A stretch of DNA of 64,000 nucleotides from NCBI RefSeq assembly GCF_001421565.1, contig NZ_LMKQ01000001.1, positions 2,820,323 through 2,884,322 of the forward strand. The letters are read 5' to 3'. Below, one piece after another: positions 44,791-54,498 of the stretch (position 1 is its first letter; the number at the start of each line of letters is the position of its first letter). The notes below the pieces were generated by a model. The model saw only the letters and a list, made by a program, of their open reading frames with translations, was not told where the DNA came from and did no database searches. The DNA comes from Agromyces sp. Leaf222 (lineage in GTDB: Bacteria; Actinomycetota; Actinomycetes; Actinomycetales; Microbacteriaceae). The translations under genes and the position numbers were made by a program.

Positions 44791-45276
44791 TCAGCGAGAC
44801 GTCGCGCTCTCGTCGACGTCTTCGGACTCGTCGCCTTCGGACTCGTCTTCGTCGAAGTCGCGCGGCTTCACGTACGGGTCGGCGTCGCCGGCGTACTCGG
44901 CCGTGCTCGCCGCAGCCTCGGTCTCGGCGTCGCGTTCGCGAGCCTCGCGCAGGAGCGCGGCGATGTGGTCGGCGTTCTCGGGGATCGCGTCGAGGATGAA
45001 CTCGAGCGACGGCGTGAGCCGCGCGGTGATGTTGCGGCCCACCTCGGTGCGCAGCATGCCGGTGGCGGCCTTCAGCGCGAGGGCCGAGTCGCTTCGCTCC
45101 TCATCGGTGCCGTACACCGTGTAGAAGATGCTCGCGTGCTGCAGGTCGCCGGTGACGCGGACATCGGTGATCGTGACGAAACCGAGTCGCGGGTCTCGGA
45201 GGCCCTTGTCGAGTCGTCTGGCGACGATCTCCTTGATGCGGTCCGCCATCTTTCGGGCGCGTGCCGGATCAGCCAT
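44791..45276 (-). CDS. rbfA: 30S ribosome-binding factor A
   Basis: 161 residues. MADRIKEIVARRL, LGFVTITDVRVTGDLQHASIFY and GMLRTEVGRNITARLTPSLEF are the RbfA KH-like core (about residues 1-115), which binds the 16S rRNA 5-prime helix during 30S maturation and cold adaptation. The tail is acidic (EDESEGDESEDVDES), common in actinobacteria. Last gene of the nusA-ylxR-infB-rbfA run, after a hairpin. Confidence 0.93.
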   Translation of the reverse strand: MADPARARKMADRIKEIVARRLDKGLRDPRLGFVTITDVRVTGDLQHASIFYTVYGTDEERSDSALALKAATGMLRTEVGRNITARLTPSLEFILDAIPENADHIAALLREARERDAETEAAASTAEYAGDADPYVKPRDFDEDESEGDESEDVDESATSR

Positions 45277-45298
45277 GCACTGTCTCCTTCCGAAGAGA

Positions 45299-45326
45299 GG
45301 CCGGGGCGGCTCTCGCCGCCCCGGCC
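45299..45326 (-). terminator. Hairpin between infB and rbfA
   Basis: GGCCGGGGCGG pairs with CCGCCCCGGCC around CTCTCG, in the 57-base gap between the infB stop and rbfA start. No T-run follows, so it may only attenuate or stabilise. Confidence 0.5.
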
Positions 45327-45333
45327 GCCTCGA

Positions 45334-48156
45334 CTACGCGCGAGGCTTCTCGCGCAGCTCGGTGGTCTCGATCTCGTCGCCCACCTGGATGTCGTTGAAC
45401 TTGCCGAGGCCGATACCGGCTTCGTAGTCCGTGCGCACCTCGGTGACGTCGTCCTTGAACCGACGCAGCGACTCGATCGCGAGGTTGTCGCCGACGACGA
45501 CGCCATCGCGGATGACGCGCGCCTTGGCGTTTCGCGTGATCGTTCCCGACCGCACGATGACACCGGCGATGTTGCCGAACTTCGAGGAGCGGAACACCTC
45601 GCGGATCTCGGCGACACCGGACTGGACCTCTTCGAACTCGGGCTTGAGCATGCCCTTGAGCGAGTCCTCGATCTCGTCGATCGCGTTGTAGATGACCGAG
45701 TAGAAGCGGATGTCGACGCCCTCGCGAGCGGCGCGCTCGCGCGCCTTCGTGTCGGGGCGCACGTTGAAGCCCACGATGATCGCGTTGTCGATCGTCGCGA
45801 GGTTGACGTCGCTCTCGGTGATGGCACCCACACCGCGGTGGAGGATGCGCAACTGCACCGAGTCGTCGACCTCGATCTTGAGGAGCGACTCCTCGAGCGC
45901 CTCGACGGCACCCGACACGTCACCCTTGATGATGAGGTTGAGCGACTCGACCTTGCCCTCTTCGAGTGCACGGGTGAAGTCCTCGAGCGAGATGCGCTTG
46001 CGGGCCTTGGCCAGCTGGGCGTTGCGCTCGGCGGCTTCGCGCTTCTCGGCGATCTGACGCGCAGTGCGGTCCTCCTCGGTCACGAGGAAGGTGTCACCGG
46101 CGCGCGGCACGCTCGAGAGGCCCTGCACCTGGACGGGGCGCGACGGCGTGGCCGCGAGGACCGCGTCGCCGTTCTCGTCGGTCATCGCACGGACGCGGCC
46201 ATAGGCCGTGCCCGCGACGATCGCGTCGCCGACGCGCAGGGTTCCGGACTGGATGAGCACGGTCGCGACCGCACCGCGGCCCTTGTCGAGCTTCGCCTCG
46301 ATCGCGACACCACGTGCGTCCTTGTTGGGGTTCGCACGCAGGTCGAGACCGGCATCGGCCGTCAGGAGCACCGCGTCGAGCAGGTCCTGGATGCCGATGT
46401 CGTTGCGGGCCGACACGTCGACGAACATGACGTCTCCGCCGTACTCCTCGGCGACGAGGCCGAACTCGGTGAGCTGCTGGCGCACCTTCGCCGGGTTGGC
46501 GTCTTCCTTGTCGATCTTGTTGACCGCGACCACGATCGGCACGTTCGCCGACTGCGCGTGGTTCAGGGCCTCGATCGTCTGCGGCATGATGCCGTCATCG
46601 GCTGCGACCACGAGGATCGCGATGTCGGTGACCTGCGCACCACGAGCACGCATGGCGGTGAACGCCTCGTGACCCGGCGTGTCGATGAAGGTGATCGGAC
46701 GATCGATGCCCTCGTGCACGGTGTGCACCTGGTAGGCACCGATGTGCTGCGTGATGCCGCCGGCCTCGCCTGCGACGACGTTGGCGTTGCGGATCGCGTC
46801 GAGCAGTCGCGTCTTACCGTGGTCGACGTGACCCATGACGGTCACGACGGGCGGACGCTGCTCGAGGACGTCGTCGCCCTCGTCGTCGAGTTCGGCGTCG
46901 AGGTCGATGTCGAAGCCCTCGAGGAGCTCCTTGTCCTCGTCTTCGGGCGAGACGACCTGGATCTTGTAGCCGAGCTCTGCGCCGAGTACCTCGAAGGTGG
47001 CCTCGTCGAGCGACTCGGTCGCCGTCGCCATCTCACCGAGGTGGAACAGCACCGTCACGAGCGAACCGGGGTTCGCGTCGATCTTGTCGGCGAAGTCGGA
47101 GATCGAGGAGCCGCGACGCAGGCGGATGACGGTGGTGCCGTCGCCGCGGGGAACGCTCACGCCGCCGAGCGACGGGGCCTCCCGCATCTCGAATTCCTGA
47201 CGCTTCGTGCGCTTCGACTTGCGGGCCTTGCTCTTGCCGCCACCGCGGCCGAAGGCACCGGCCGTGCCGCCGCCGGGGCCGCGACCACGGCCGCCGCCAC
47301 CGCCTGCGGGGCGCGGGCCGCCGAAGCCGCCTGCGCCGGGAGCGCCGCCGCCGGGGCGCTGGAAGCCACCGCCGCCGCCGGGACGAGCGCCGGCACCTGC
47401 GCCTGCGCCGCCGGGGCGCTGGAAGCCGCCGCCGGGGCGACCGCCTGCACCGGCCGGACGAGGAGCACCCGGACGGGGCGAACCCGGTCGGGGCGCCTGC
47501 GGGCGCGGGATGTTGCCGGGGCTCGGGCGCTGGCCCATGCCCTGGGCGCTGGCGAAGGGGTTGTTGCCCGGACGCGGGGTTGCGGGCTTCTGCCCCATGC
47601 CCTGCGAGCTCGAGAACGGGTTGTTGCCGGGGCGCGAAGCGGGTGCGCCGGGGCGAGGAGCCCCTGGGCGGGGCGCCGAGCCACCGGGCTTCGCCGCGGA
47701 GCCGGGCTTCACGGCGTCGGACGGTGCGGCGTCGGTGGTCGCGGCGGCTGCGGGAGCCTCTGCGGCGGCGGCCTTCTCGGCTGCGGCCTGCGCAGCGCGT
47801 TCCTCGGCCTGCGCCTGGCGCTCGGCCACGGTCAGCGGCACGTCGGCGGGTGCGGCAGCGGCGGGTGCCTCGGCCGGGGCCTCGGGCGCCGCGACGGGCT
47901 TGGGTGCCGGCTTCGGGCCGGGCTTGACCGCGGCCGGGCGTGCCGGCGCGGCGGGTGCAGCGGCGGCGGGTGCGGCGTTCTTCGCCGCAGCACCTGCTGC
48001 TTCGAGCGCGGCCTTCAGGCGGCGCGCGACGGGGGGCTCGATGGACGACGAGGGTCCCTTGACGTACTCGCCCATCTCCTTGAGCTTCTCAAGGGCGATC
48101 TTGCTGTCGACGCCGAGTTCGGATGCGATCTCGTGTACGCGTGGTTTGGCAGCCAC
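45334..48156 (-). CDS. infB: Translation initiation factor IF-2
   Basis: 940 residues. The IF-2 N-domain ([21 protein letters not shown]) is followed by ~300 residues of Ala/Pro/Gly/Arg low-complexity typical of actinobacterial IF-2 (GGGFQRPGG repeats). The G domain has GHVDHGKT (G1), DTPGHE (G3) and NKID (G4), then the tRNA-binding C-domains. It brings initiator tRNA to the 30S subunit. GTG at 48154-48156 with AGGAGA four bases upstream. The repeat region gives very long antisense open frames, which I treat as artefacts. Confidence 0.96.
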   Translation of the reverse strand: MAAKPRVHEIASELGVDSKIALEKLKEMGEYVKGPSSSIEPPVARRLKAALEAAGAAAKNAAPAAAAPAAPARPAAVKPGPKPAPKPVAAPEAPAEAPAAAAPADVPLTVAERQAQAEERAAQAAAEKAAAAEAPAAAATTDAAPSDAVKPGSAAKPGGSAPRPGAPRPGAPASRPGNNPFSSSQGMGQKPATPRPGNNPFASAQGMGQRPSPGNIPRPQAPRPGSPRPGAPRPAGAGGRPGGGFQRPGGAGAGAGARPGGGGGFQRPGGGAPGAGGFGGPRPAGGGGGRGRGPGGGTAGAFGRGGGKSKARKSKRTKRQEFEMREAPSLGGVSVPRGDGTTVIRLRRGSSISDFADKIDANPGSLVTVLFHLGEMATATESLDEATFEVLGAELGYKIQVVSPEDEDKELLEGFDIDLDAELDDEGDDVLEQRPPVVTVMGHVDHGKTRLLDAIRNANVVAGEAGGITQHIGAYQVHTVHEGIDRPITFIDTPGHEAFTAMRARGAQVTDIAILVVAADDGIMPQTIEALNHAQSANVPIVVAVNKIDKEDANPAKVRQQLTEFGLVAEEYGGDVMFVDVSARNDIGIQDLLDAVLLTADAGLDLRANPNKDARGVAIEAKLDKGRGAVATVLIQSGTLRVGDAIVAGTAYGRVRAMTDENGDAVLAATPSRPVQVQGLSSVPRAGDTFLVTEEDRTARQIAEKREAAERNAQLAKARKRISLEDFTRALEEGKVESLNLIIKGDVSGAVEALEESLLKIEVDDSVQLRILHRGVGAITESDVNLATIDNAIIVGFNVRPDTKARERAAREGVDIRFYSVIYNAIDEIEDSLKGMLKPEFEEVQSGVAEIREVFRSSKFGNIAGVIVRSGTITRNAKARVIRDGVVVGDNLAIESLRRFKDDVTEVRTDYEAGIGLGKFNDIQVGDEIETTELREKPRA

Positions 48157-48239
48157 TTCTCTCCTGTTCCGGGTCTGACCCCGGACAGGGGCAGACCATC
48201 AATAACGGACGGGACTCATTTCGAGCCGCTCATTAGTTG

Positions 48240-48503
48240 TCACTCATTGGTCATCACTTGTGTGTTCAGCCTGTTCTCTACGTTGCCGGTGTCCACCTCG
48301 CCGCGAATGCGGAGTGCGCGCCCGAAGGCGCGCTTCCGAACGGCGAGCCGGTAGCACTCGAGTGTCGGATGCAACCACGCGCCCCTGCCCGGAAGCACGG
48401 CCGAAGCATCAGCGACGACCTGTGTTTGGTGGGAGACGACCCTCAGAAGTGAGGATCGTGGAGCGCGCGAACGGCATCCGATGCACGTTCTGACGGGTTC
48501 CAT
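48240..48503 (-). CDS. YlxR-family (DUF448) RNA-binding protein
   Basis: 87 residues. PVRTCIGCRSRAPRSSLLR and PGRGAWLHPTLECYRLAVRKRAFGRALR are the YlxR signature (in some bacteria now linked to RNase P and called RnpM). The Cys pair in CIGC is kept. It lies between nusA and infB as in most Gram-positives. ATG at 48503. The 83 bases before infB hold no gene. Confidence 0.92.
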   Translation of the reverse strand: MEPVRTCIGCRSRAPRSSLLRVVSHQTQVVADASAVLPGRGAWLHPTLECYRLAVRKRAFGRALRIRGEVDTGNVENRLNTQVMTNE

Positions 48504-48562
48504 CCTACACCTCCGAGGCTGGGCGCCGCGGACGCCCTGGGTCTGGCTCGTTCCGACCGGCA

Positions 48563-48597
48563 GGACGACCGGCCGGGCGGGACCGGGCCGGTCGTCC
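48563..48597 (-). promoter_or_regulatory. Hairpin between nusA and ylxR
   Basis: GGACGACCGGCC (48563-48574) pairs with GGCCGGTCGTCC (48586-48597) around an 11-base loop. As NusA controls pausing and termination, a leaky terminator here would give feedback on ylxR-infB; that is inference. Confidence 0.45.
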
Positions 48598-48617
48598 GAC
48601 CGGACCCGGCGTGCCGG

Positions 48618-49616
48618 CTAGTTCGACTCGAGGACCGAGTCGGGCTGGATGTCGATCTTCGCGCCCGTGAGCTTGGCGGCGAGGCGGGCGTTCTGGCCCT
48701 CCTTGCCGATCGCGAGCGAGAGCTGGTAGTCGGGAACGAGGGCGCGGACCGCCCTGGTCGACTCGTCGATGACGAACGCGCTCGTGACCTTGGCGGGCGA
48801 GAGCGCGCTCGCGACGAACGTGGCGAGGTCGTCGGAGTAGTCGACGATGTCGATCTTCTCGGCGCCGAGCTCGGCCGTGACGGCGCGGACGCGCTGTCCG
48901 AGTTCGCCGATCGCCGCACCCTTGGCGTTGATGCCGGGCTGGTTGGCGCGCACGGCGATCTTCGTGCGGTGTCCGGCCTCGCGGGCGAGGGAGACGATCT
49001 CGACGACGCCGTTCGCGATCTCGGGCACCTCGAGCGCGAACAGCTTGCGGACGAGCGCGGGGTGCGTGCGCGACACCGTGATCGACGGGCCCTTGGTGCC
49101 CTTCGCGACGCTCGTCACGTAGACGCGGATGCGCTGGCCGTGCGGGTACTCCTCGCCGGGCACCTGCTCCTCAGGCGGGAGGATCGCCTCGACCGAGCCG
49201 AGGTCGATGTGGATCATGCGGGGGTTCGGGCCCTGCTGGATCACGCCGGCGACGATGTCGCCCTCGCGGCCGCGGAACTCGCCGAGCACAGCATCATCGG
49301 CCAGGTCGCGCAGTCGCTGGTTGATGACCTGCTTCGCCGCGAAGGCCGCGATGCGACCGAAGTCGCTCGGGCTGTCTTCGGCCTCGCCGACGACGTTGCC
49401 CTCTTCATCGAGTTCGGGAACGAACACCGAGACGTGGCCCGTCTTGCGGTCGAGGTGAGCCCGCGCGCCGTCGGGGTTCGCGTGGCCGTGCTGGTCGGGA
49501 TGCGTGTGCTTCAGGTAGGCCATGAGAATGGCCTGCTCGATGATCTGCACCAGTTCATCGAACGGGATCTCTTTCTCGCGCTCCATCATGCGAAGCACGC
49601 TGAGGTCGATGTCCAT
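48618..49616 (-). CDS. nusA: Transcription termination/antitermination factor NusA
   Basis: 332 residues, the short actinobacterial form without the C-terminal acidic repeats of E. coli NusA. N-domain MDIDLSVLRMMEREKEIPFD, S1 domain (REGDIVAGVIQQGPNPRMIHI), then two KH domains (GHRTKIAVRANQPGINAKGA, YQLSLAIGKEGQNARLAAK). Between N and S1 it has a His/Asp-rich insert (KHTHPDQHGHANPDGARAHL). It modulates pausing and termination. ATG at 49614-49616. rimP, which usually lies directly upstream, is absent. Confidence 0.95.
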   Translation of the reverse strand: MDIDLSVLRMMEREKEIPFDELVQIIEQAILMAYLKHTHPDQHGHANPDGARAHLDRKTGHVSVFVPELDEEGNVVGEAEDSPSDFGRIAAFAAKQVINQRLRDLADDAVLGEFRGREGDIVAGVIQQGPNPRMIHIDLGSVEAILPPEEQVPGEEYPHGQRIRVYVTSVAKGTKGPSITVSRTHPALVRKLFALEVPEIANGVVEIVSLAREAGHRTKIAVRANQPGINAKGAAIGELGQRVRAVTAELGAEKIDIVDYSDDLATFVASALSPAKVTSAFVIDESTRAVRALVPDYQLSLAIGKEGQNARLAAKLTGAKIDIQPDSVLESN

Positions 49617-49829
49617 CGCCGGCCTCCTCTATTCAGCTCTCGTATTCAGTTGCGCCCGGAATGCCGGGCGATCTTCAAGGGTACCGGATGCCCGACGCTG
49701 TCGAAATACCGAGCATCGGATGCCGCGGCCCCGTGCTCGCCACGAGATGCCGTTCGACGCCCGATACCGGCCCGGACCGCGCAGCGCAAGGGGGCCACGA
49801 CGGGTCGACGCCGTCGATACGCTGAGCCG

Positions 49830-50639
49830 ATGACCCCGGAATCCCTCAAGTCGACCGCGAGCGCCGCCCAACGCTCGAGCTCCTTCCGAATCCTGGCCCG
49901 CGCCGGCTACGTCGTGCTCGGCATCGTCCATATCGTGATCGGCGCGATCGCCGTGTCGATCGCGGTCGGCGCCGGCGGTGGCGAAGCCGACCAGAGCGGC
50001 GCGATGCAGCAGATCGCACGCGTGCCGTTCGGCGTCTTCGTGCTCTGGCTGATCGTGCTCGGCATGTTCGCCCTCGCCCTCTGGCAGATCGTCGGGGCAT
50101 TCCTCGAGCAGGACGCAGATGCGAAGAAGAAATGGGGACATCGTGCCAAGGATGTGGGCACGGCCGTCGCCTACATCGCGATCGGCGCGACGGCCCTCGT
50201 CACGGCCCTCGGCGGCAGCTCCGACTCCTCGCAGTCGACGACGTCGTTCAGCGCGACCCTGCTCTCGAGCCCCGGCGGCGTGCTGCTGCTCGTGCTCGTC
50301 GCCCTCGTCACGCTCGGCATCGGCGTCGCGTTCGTCGTGCGCGGCATCCGCAAGGACTTCGAGCGCCAGTTGTCGCTGCCGGCGGGCAAGGTCGGCGAGG
50401 GCGTCCGGGTGCTCGGCACGGTCGGCTACGTGGCCAAGGGCATCGCCGTGGCCGTGGTCGGCGTGCTGTTCGGCGTGGCCGCGGTCACCCACGACCCCGA
50501 GAAGGCCAGCGGACTCGACGGAGCGCTGAAGAGCCTGGCCGCCCTGCCGTTCGGCCAGGTGATCCTCTGGCTCGTCGGCGCGGGGCTCGTGGTCTACGGC
50601 ATCTACTGCTTCGCGCGGGCACGATACGCGGATGTCTGA
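49830..50639 (+). CDS. DUF1206-family membrane protein
   Basis: 269 residues with six membrane segments arranged as three similar pairs (LARAGYVVLGIVHIVIGAIAV, DVGTAVAYIAIGATALVTAL, VLGTVGYVAKGIAVAVVGVLFG), the DUF1206 pattern, each pair having a KxxGYxxxG-like start. Function unknown. TACGCT lies six bases before the ATG at 49830. It is the only rightward gene within the ispG-to-rbfA backbone and occupies the place where rimP would be expected. Confidence 0.87.
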   Translation: MTPESLKSTASAAQRSSSFRILARAGYVVLGIVHIVIGAIAVSIAVGAGGGEADQSGAMQQIARVPFGVFVLWLIVLGMFALALWQIVGAFLEQDADAKKKWGHRAKDVGTAVAYIAIGATALVTALGGSSDSSQSTTSFSATLLSSPGGVLLLVLVALVTLGIGVAFVVRGIRKDFERQLSLPAGKVGEGVRVLGTVGYVAKGIAVAVVGVLFGVAAVTHDPEKASGLDGALKSLAALPFGQVILWLVGAGLVVYGIYCFARARYADV

Positions 50640-50655
50640 GCGAACCCGATGAGCC

Positions 50656-50688
50656 GACGGCGCCCCGACGAATCGTCGGGGCGCCGTC
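50656..50688. terminator. Bidirectional terminator between the DUF1206 gene and proS
   Basis: GACGGCGCCCCGACGA and TCGTCGGGGCGCCGTC form a near-perfect 16-base inverted repeat just before the proS stop at 50693. Confidence 0.82.
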
Positions 50689-50692
50689 GCCG

Positions 50693-52459
50693 TCAGCTCA
50701 GGAGTGCCGCGACCGCGTCGGCCGCGGGCAGCGTCTGGCGCTCGCCCGTGCGGCGGTCCCAGAGCTCGACCTCGCCGTCGGCAGCGCCACGACCCACGAT
50801 GAGGATGCGCGGTACGCCGATGAGCTCGGCGTCACCGAACTTCACGCCGGGCGACACCTTGGGGCGGTCGTCGTAGAGCACGTCGAGACGGGCCTGCTCG
50901 AGCTCGTTCGAGAGTCGCTCGGCAAGATCGAACGCCACGGCGTCGCGACCGGTCGCGACCACGTGCACGTCGAAGGGCGCGACCGAGGCCGGCCAGACGA
51001 GGCCCTTCTCGTCGTTGTTGCCCTCGGCGATGATCGCGAGGATGCGGGTGATGCCGATGCCGTAGGAGCCCATCGTCACGGTCGCGAGCTTGCCGTTCTC
51101 GTCGAGCACCTTGAGTCCGAGCACCTCGGCGTACTTGCGGCCGAGCTGGAAGACGTGTCCGATCTCCATGCCGCGGGCGAGCTCGACCGGGCCGGAGCCG
51201 TCGGGCGCCGGGTCGCCGGCGCGCACGTTCGACGCCTCGACGGTGCCGTCGGCGACGAAGTCGCGCCCGACGACGAGGCCGAACACGTGCTTCTGGTCGA
51301 GGTTGGCGCCCGTGATCCACTCGGTGCCGTCGACGACGCGGGGGTCGACGAGATAGCGGATGCCGGTGGCCGACGTCTCGCCGAGCACGGCGCCATCGGG
51401 CGACCAGGGTCCGATGTAGCCCTTGACGAGGCCGGGGTTCTTCGCGAAGTCGGCCTCGGTGGCGGGCTCGACCTCGGCCGGTGCGAACGCGACCTCGACG
51501 CGCTTCATCTCGACGTCGCGGTCTCCGGGGAGGCCGACGACGACGATCTCGCGGGTGCCGTCGAGATGGGTGAGGGCGAGCACGACGTTCTTCAGGGTGT
51601 CGGCCGCGGTCCACTCGCGCCCGTCGGGGCGGGGGTGGTTCGCGTTGGCGAGGTCGACGAGCGTGGCGATGGTGGGGGTGTTCGGCGAGTCGAACACCTC
51701 GGCCTCGGGCAGCCCCTCGATCGGGCTCGCCTCGGGCACGACGGTCGTGAACGCCTCGACGTTCGCGGCGTACCCGCCTGCGGAACGCACGAACGTGTCC
51801 TCGCCGACGGGCGTCGGGTGCAGGAACTCCTCGCTCTTCGAACCGCCCATGGCACCGGCATCCGCCTTGACGATGACGTACTCGAGGCCGAGCCGGGTGA
51901 AGATGCGCTCGTAGGCATCTCGCTGCGCCTGGTAGCTGGCATCGAGGCCCGGGTCGGTGACGTCGAAGGAGTAGGCGTCCTTCATCGTGAACTCGCGGCC
52001 GCGCAGCAGACCCGCGCGGGGCCGCGCCTCGTCGCGGTACTTGTCCTGGATCTGGTAGATCGAGAGCGGCAGGTCCTTGTAGGAGCTGTAGAGGTCCTTC
52101 ACGAGCAGCGTGAAGACCTCTTCGTGCGTGGGCGCGAGCAGGTAGTCGGCGCCCTTTCGGTCCTGCAGGCGGAAGAGCGCGTCGCCGTACTCGGTCCATC
52201 GGTTCGAGGCCTCGTAAGGCTCGCGCGGCAGCAGCGCAGGGAAGTGCACCTCGTGGGCACCCGCGTTCGTCATCTCCTCGCGCACGATGGCCTCGATCTT
52301 GGCCTTGACGCGGAGGCCGAGCGGCAGCCAGGCGAAGACGCCGGGGGCCTGTCGGCGGATGTACCCCGCGCGCACGAGCAGCCGGTGGCTGGTCACCTCG
52401 GCGTCGGCGGGGTCTTCGCGGAGCGTGCGGAGGAAGTAGTTGGAAAGGCGTGTGGGCAC
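50693..52459 (-). CDS. proS: Prolyl-tRNA synthetase, bacterial long form
   Basis: 588 residues. Class II motif 2 in [21 protein letters not shown], the [13 protein letters not shown] segment, motif 3 in [16 protein letters not shown], and between them the ~180-residue INS editing domain ([16 protein letters not shown] onward), which clears mischarged alanine. C-terminal anticodon-binding domain from [14 protein letters not shown] at 52457-52459 with TAGAAT exactly six bases upstream, so leaderless. Confidence 0.95.
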   Translation of the reverse strand: MPTRLSNYFLRTLREDPADAEVTSHRLLVRAGYIRRQAPGVFAWLPLGLRVKAKIEAIVREEMTNAGAHEVHFPALLPREPYEASNRWTEYGDALFRLQDRKGADYLLAPTHEEVFTLLVKDLYSSYKDLPLSIYQIQDKYRDEARPRAGLLRGREFTMKDAYSFDVTDPGLDASYQAQRDAYERIFTRLGLEYVIVKADAGAMGGSKSEEFLHPTPVGEDTFVRSAGGYAANVEAFTTVVPEASPIEGLPEAEVFDSPNTPTIATLVDLANANHPRPDGREWTAADTLKNVVLALTHLDGTREIVVVGLPGDRDVEMKRVEVAFAPAEVEPATEADFAKNPGLVKGYIGPWSPDGAVLGETSATGIRYLVDPRVVDGTEWITGANLDQKHVFGLVVGRDFVADGTVEASNVRAGDPAPDGSGPVELARGMEIGHVFQLGRKYAEVLGLKVLDENGKLATVTMGSYGIGITRILAIIAEGNNDEKGLVWPASVAPFDVHVVATGRDAVAFDLAERLSNELEQARLDVLYDDRPKVSPGVKFGDAELIGVPRILIVGRGAADGEVELWDRRTGERQTLPAADAVAALLS

Positions 52460-52526
52460 CCGACGATTCTAGTGAGCGTCGGATGCCGCCATCGAAACCG
52501 GATGCACCGAGGTCGGGCACGCACGT

Positions 52527-52563
52527 GGGGAGCGGGCGGGGCGCTCGGCCCCGCCCGCTCCCC
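52527..52563 (-). terminator. Strong hairpin after the second surface-protein gene
   Basis: GGGGAGCGGGCGGGGC and GCCCCGCCCGCTCCCC form a perfect 16-base stem around GCTCG, just downstream of the leftward stop at 52574. Confidence 0.8.
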
Positions 52564-52573
52564 CGGTGTCGGA

Positions 52574-54241
52574 TCAGGCGTTCCGGCGTCGCGCCACCGC
52601 ACCGGCCGCGACGGCGATGCCGCCGAGCACGAGCGCGGCCAGCCCGAGCAGGCCGGGCAGCACGGGCTCGGTGCCCGTCGAGGCGAGCGCCGGCGCTGCA
52701 TCCTCCTCGACCGTGATGGTGTCGTCGGCGGTAACGACGACGACGGAAGGCACTGCCGCGGGGGCCGCCGGCTGGGCGACCGGTCCGGGCTGGCTCGGCG
52801 TTCCCTCCGGCGTGAAGAGCGGCGTACCCCCCACCTTGCCGAACGCGAAGATGAACGTGTTCGGCGTGCCCGTCGACGGGTCGAGGGAGCTCTGACCGAA
52901 CGAGTACGCCTCGGCGCCGACGGCACCGAGCGCGGCCTGCGCCTCCGCCTCGGTCGCGGCGGCACCGTAGAAGATCACGAACGAGAGCGAGGCGCCCGCC
53001 GCGAGGCCCCCGAGCCGGAAGTCGAACAGCGCGCCGTGGTCACCGGGACCCTGATCGACGCCGTTGCCCTCGAACAGGATGCTCGACGGCCCCGACAGCG
53101 GATTCGGGCTCGCGAAGCCGTCATCGCTCGTGTAGAACAGCGCACTCGCCGAGCCGCCGTCGATCGTGACGAACTCGTCGAACGCGGTCGGCTCGATGTC
53201 CCAGTCCATGAGGCGGCGGTACTGGACCGTCGCGATCGGGGCGCCCGAGACGTTCTCGATGATGACGTTCACCTGGTACAGGTTCTTCGTCGCCGGCGAG
53301 GGCACGTACTGGTGGGTCACCCGGAAGACCGGCGCGTTCGCGGCATCGTTGACGAGCACCACGGAGGTGGCCGTCGAGCCCGTGAACTCGAAGGACTCGA
53401 CCACGAGGTTCGTCCCGCCGGGGCCCTCGGTGTCGAGATCCGCTCCGCCCCAGACGCCGGAGGCGGGGTCGGCGACGCCCCAGCCCTCGCACAGGCACCC
53501 GGGCGAGGTCGAGTCGTTGCCCGTCGGCAGGTAGGCGAGGCCGGCGTCACCGGGTCCCGCAGCCGAGCCCGTCGCGTCGGTCGTGTTCAGCTCGCCGGTC
53601 GGGTTGACCGCGAGCAGAATCGTTCCGTTCGTGATGCAGACGGCCGGGTAGCACGGGCTACCGGGGGTCGGCAGCGCGGCCGCGATCGGTCCAGCGGCCG
53701 CCGCGGCGAACAGGGTGACCGTCGGTTCCTCGACGTCGGCGGCGAGCGTCTCCTCGACGGTGTCCTCCGGCGCCGCGACGACGACCTCGGGCGCCTCGAC
53801 GGCTGGGGCGACGTCACCCCTCCCCGGGCTCGCGTCACCTCCGACGACGGATGCCTCGGCGGGCTCGTCCGTCGCAGGTGCGGGTTCGGCGGCCGCGGGC
53901 TCCGTGTCGTCGGCCGGGGCGGCCGGCGCTTCGGGGGCGGATGCCTCGGGCTCGGGCTCGGCGACCGGCTCATCGGCGACCGGCCCCGCAGCGGGCGGCT
54001 CCTCGGCCGCCGGTTCCTCTGGCACGACGACCGCCGCGGCATCCGGTGCCTCGACGGCCTCCGCGGTCGGTGCGGCCTCGGAGGAGGTCGGTGACGCCTC
54101 GGCCGCCGCGGCGGGCGGATCGGGGACGGCGTCATCGGCGATCGCCGGCAATGGGGCCAGGGCGAAGGCCAGCGCGGTCATCGTCGCGACGGTGCCGGCG
54201 GCGAGTCCGAATCGGGCTCGCGGGGACAGTTCGGTGGACAT
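52574..54241 (-). CDS. Sortase-anchored surface protein with Ala/Pro/Glu stalk
   Basis: 555 residues. Signal peptide (FGLAAGTVATMTALAFALAPL ending PAIADD), then a ~160-residue Ala/Pro/Glu stalk, probably disordered. A globular domain of ~330 residues follows with GSPCYPAVCITNGTI, SPGCLCEGWGVADP, VNVIIENVSGAPIATVQYR and LGGLAAGASLSFVIFY; this resembles actinobacterial PEP-CTERM-like or adhesin-type beta domains but I cannot name it. The end has LASTGTEP, a membrane helix and ARRRNA, a sortase E-type anchor. ATG at 54241, GGAG seven bases upstream. No sortase gene is in the window. Confidence 0.85.
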   Translation of the reverse strand: MSTELSPRARFGLAAGTVATMTALAFALAPLPAIADDAVPDPPAAAAEASPTSSEAAPTAEAVEAPDAAAVVVPEEPAAEEPPAAGPVADEPVAEPEPEASAPEAPAAPADDTEPAAAEPAPATDEPAEASVVGGDASPGRGDVAPAVEAPEVVVAAPEDTVEETLAADVEEPTVTLFAAAAAGPIAAALPTPGSPCYPAVCITNGTILLAVNPTGELNTTDATGSAAGPGDAGLAYLPTGNDSTSPGCLCEGWGVADPASGVWGGADLDTEGPGGTNLVVESFEFTGSTATSVVLVNDAANAPVFRVTHQYVPSPATKNLYQVNVIIENVSGAPIATVQYRRLMDWDIEPTAFDEFVTIDGGSASALFYTSDDGFASPNPLSGPSSILFEGNGVDQGPGDHGALFDFRLGGLAAGASLSFVIFYGAAATEAEAQAALGAVGAEAYSFGQSSLDPSTGTPNTFIFAFGKVGGTPLFTPEGTPSQPGPVAQPAAPAAVPSVVVVTADDTITVEEDAAPALASTGTEPVLPGLLGLAALVLGGIAVAAGAVARRRNA

Positions 54242-54412
54242 GTTCGCTCCGTTCGAGTGCGGCCCGGGGGGAACGGGTGGCGGGTGTCCAGTCCGGGAAT
54301 CGAGCCGGACGGCCGTCACGATACGCCCGCACCGGCTCGGCCATGTCAGGGTCCGCCCTGACGTCCACCCGGGGCGTACCTCCAGTTCGGGGGACGTCGC
54401 GCGACGCGGAAA

Positions 54413-54447
54413 GGGCACCCGCCCGGCTCGATGCCGGGCGGGTGCCC
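54413..54447 (-). terminator. Intrinsic terminator of the PadR gene
   Basis: GGGCACCCGCCCGGC and GCCGGGCGGGTGCCC form a perfect 15-base stem; on the minus strand it is followed by TTTCC. It lies 50 bases past the PadR stop. The rest of 54242-54498 shows no gene. Confidence 0.85.
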
Positions 54448-54498
54448 GCTCGCTCTTCCACGCGGCCGAGGCGGATCGCTCCGCATCGGCCGTGCGGC

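Noticed and set aside
44740..48354. A 1204-codon open frame on the + strand across rbfA and infB
   Set aside because: It is antisense to the well-identified infB and rbfA genes. Its translation is a charged low-complexity string with no domain, the usual result of GC-rich codons read backwards.
50132..54094. A 1320-codon open frame on the + strand over proS and the second surface-protein gene
   Set aside because: It begins inside the DUF1206 gene in another frame and is antisense to proS. The protein is Arg/Gly-rich without recognisable motifs.
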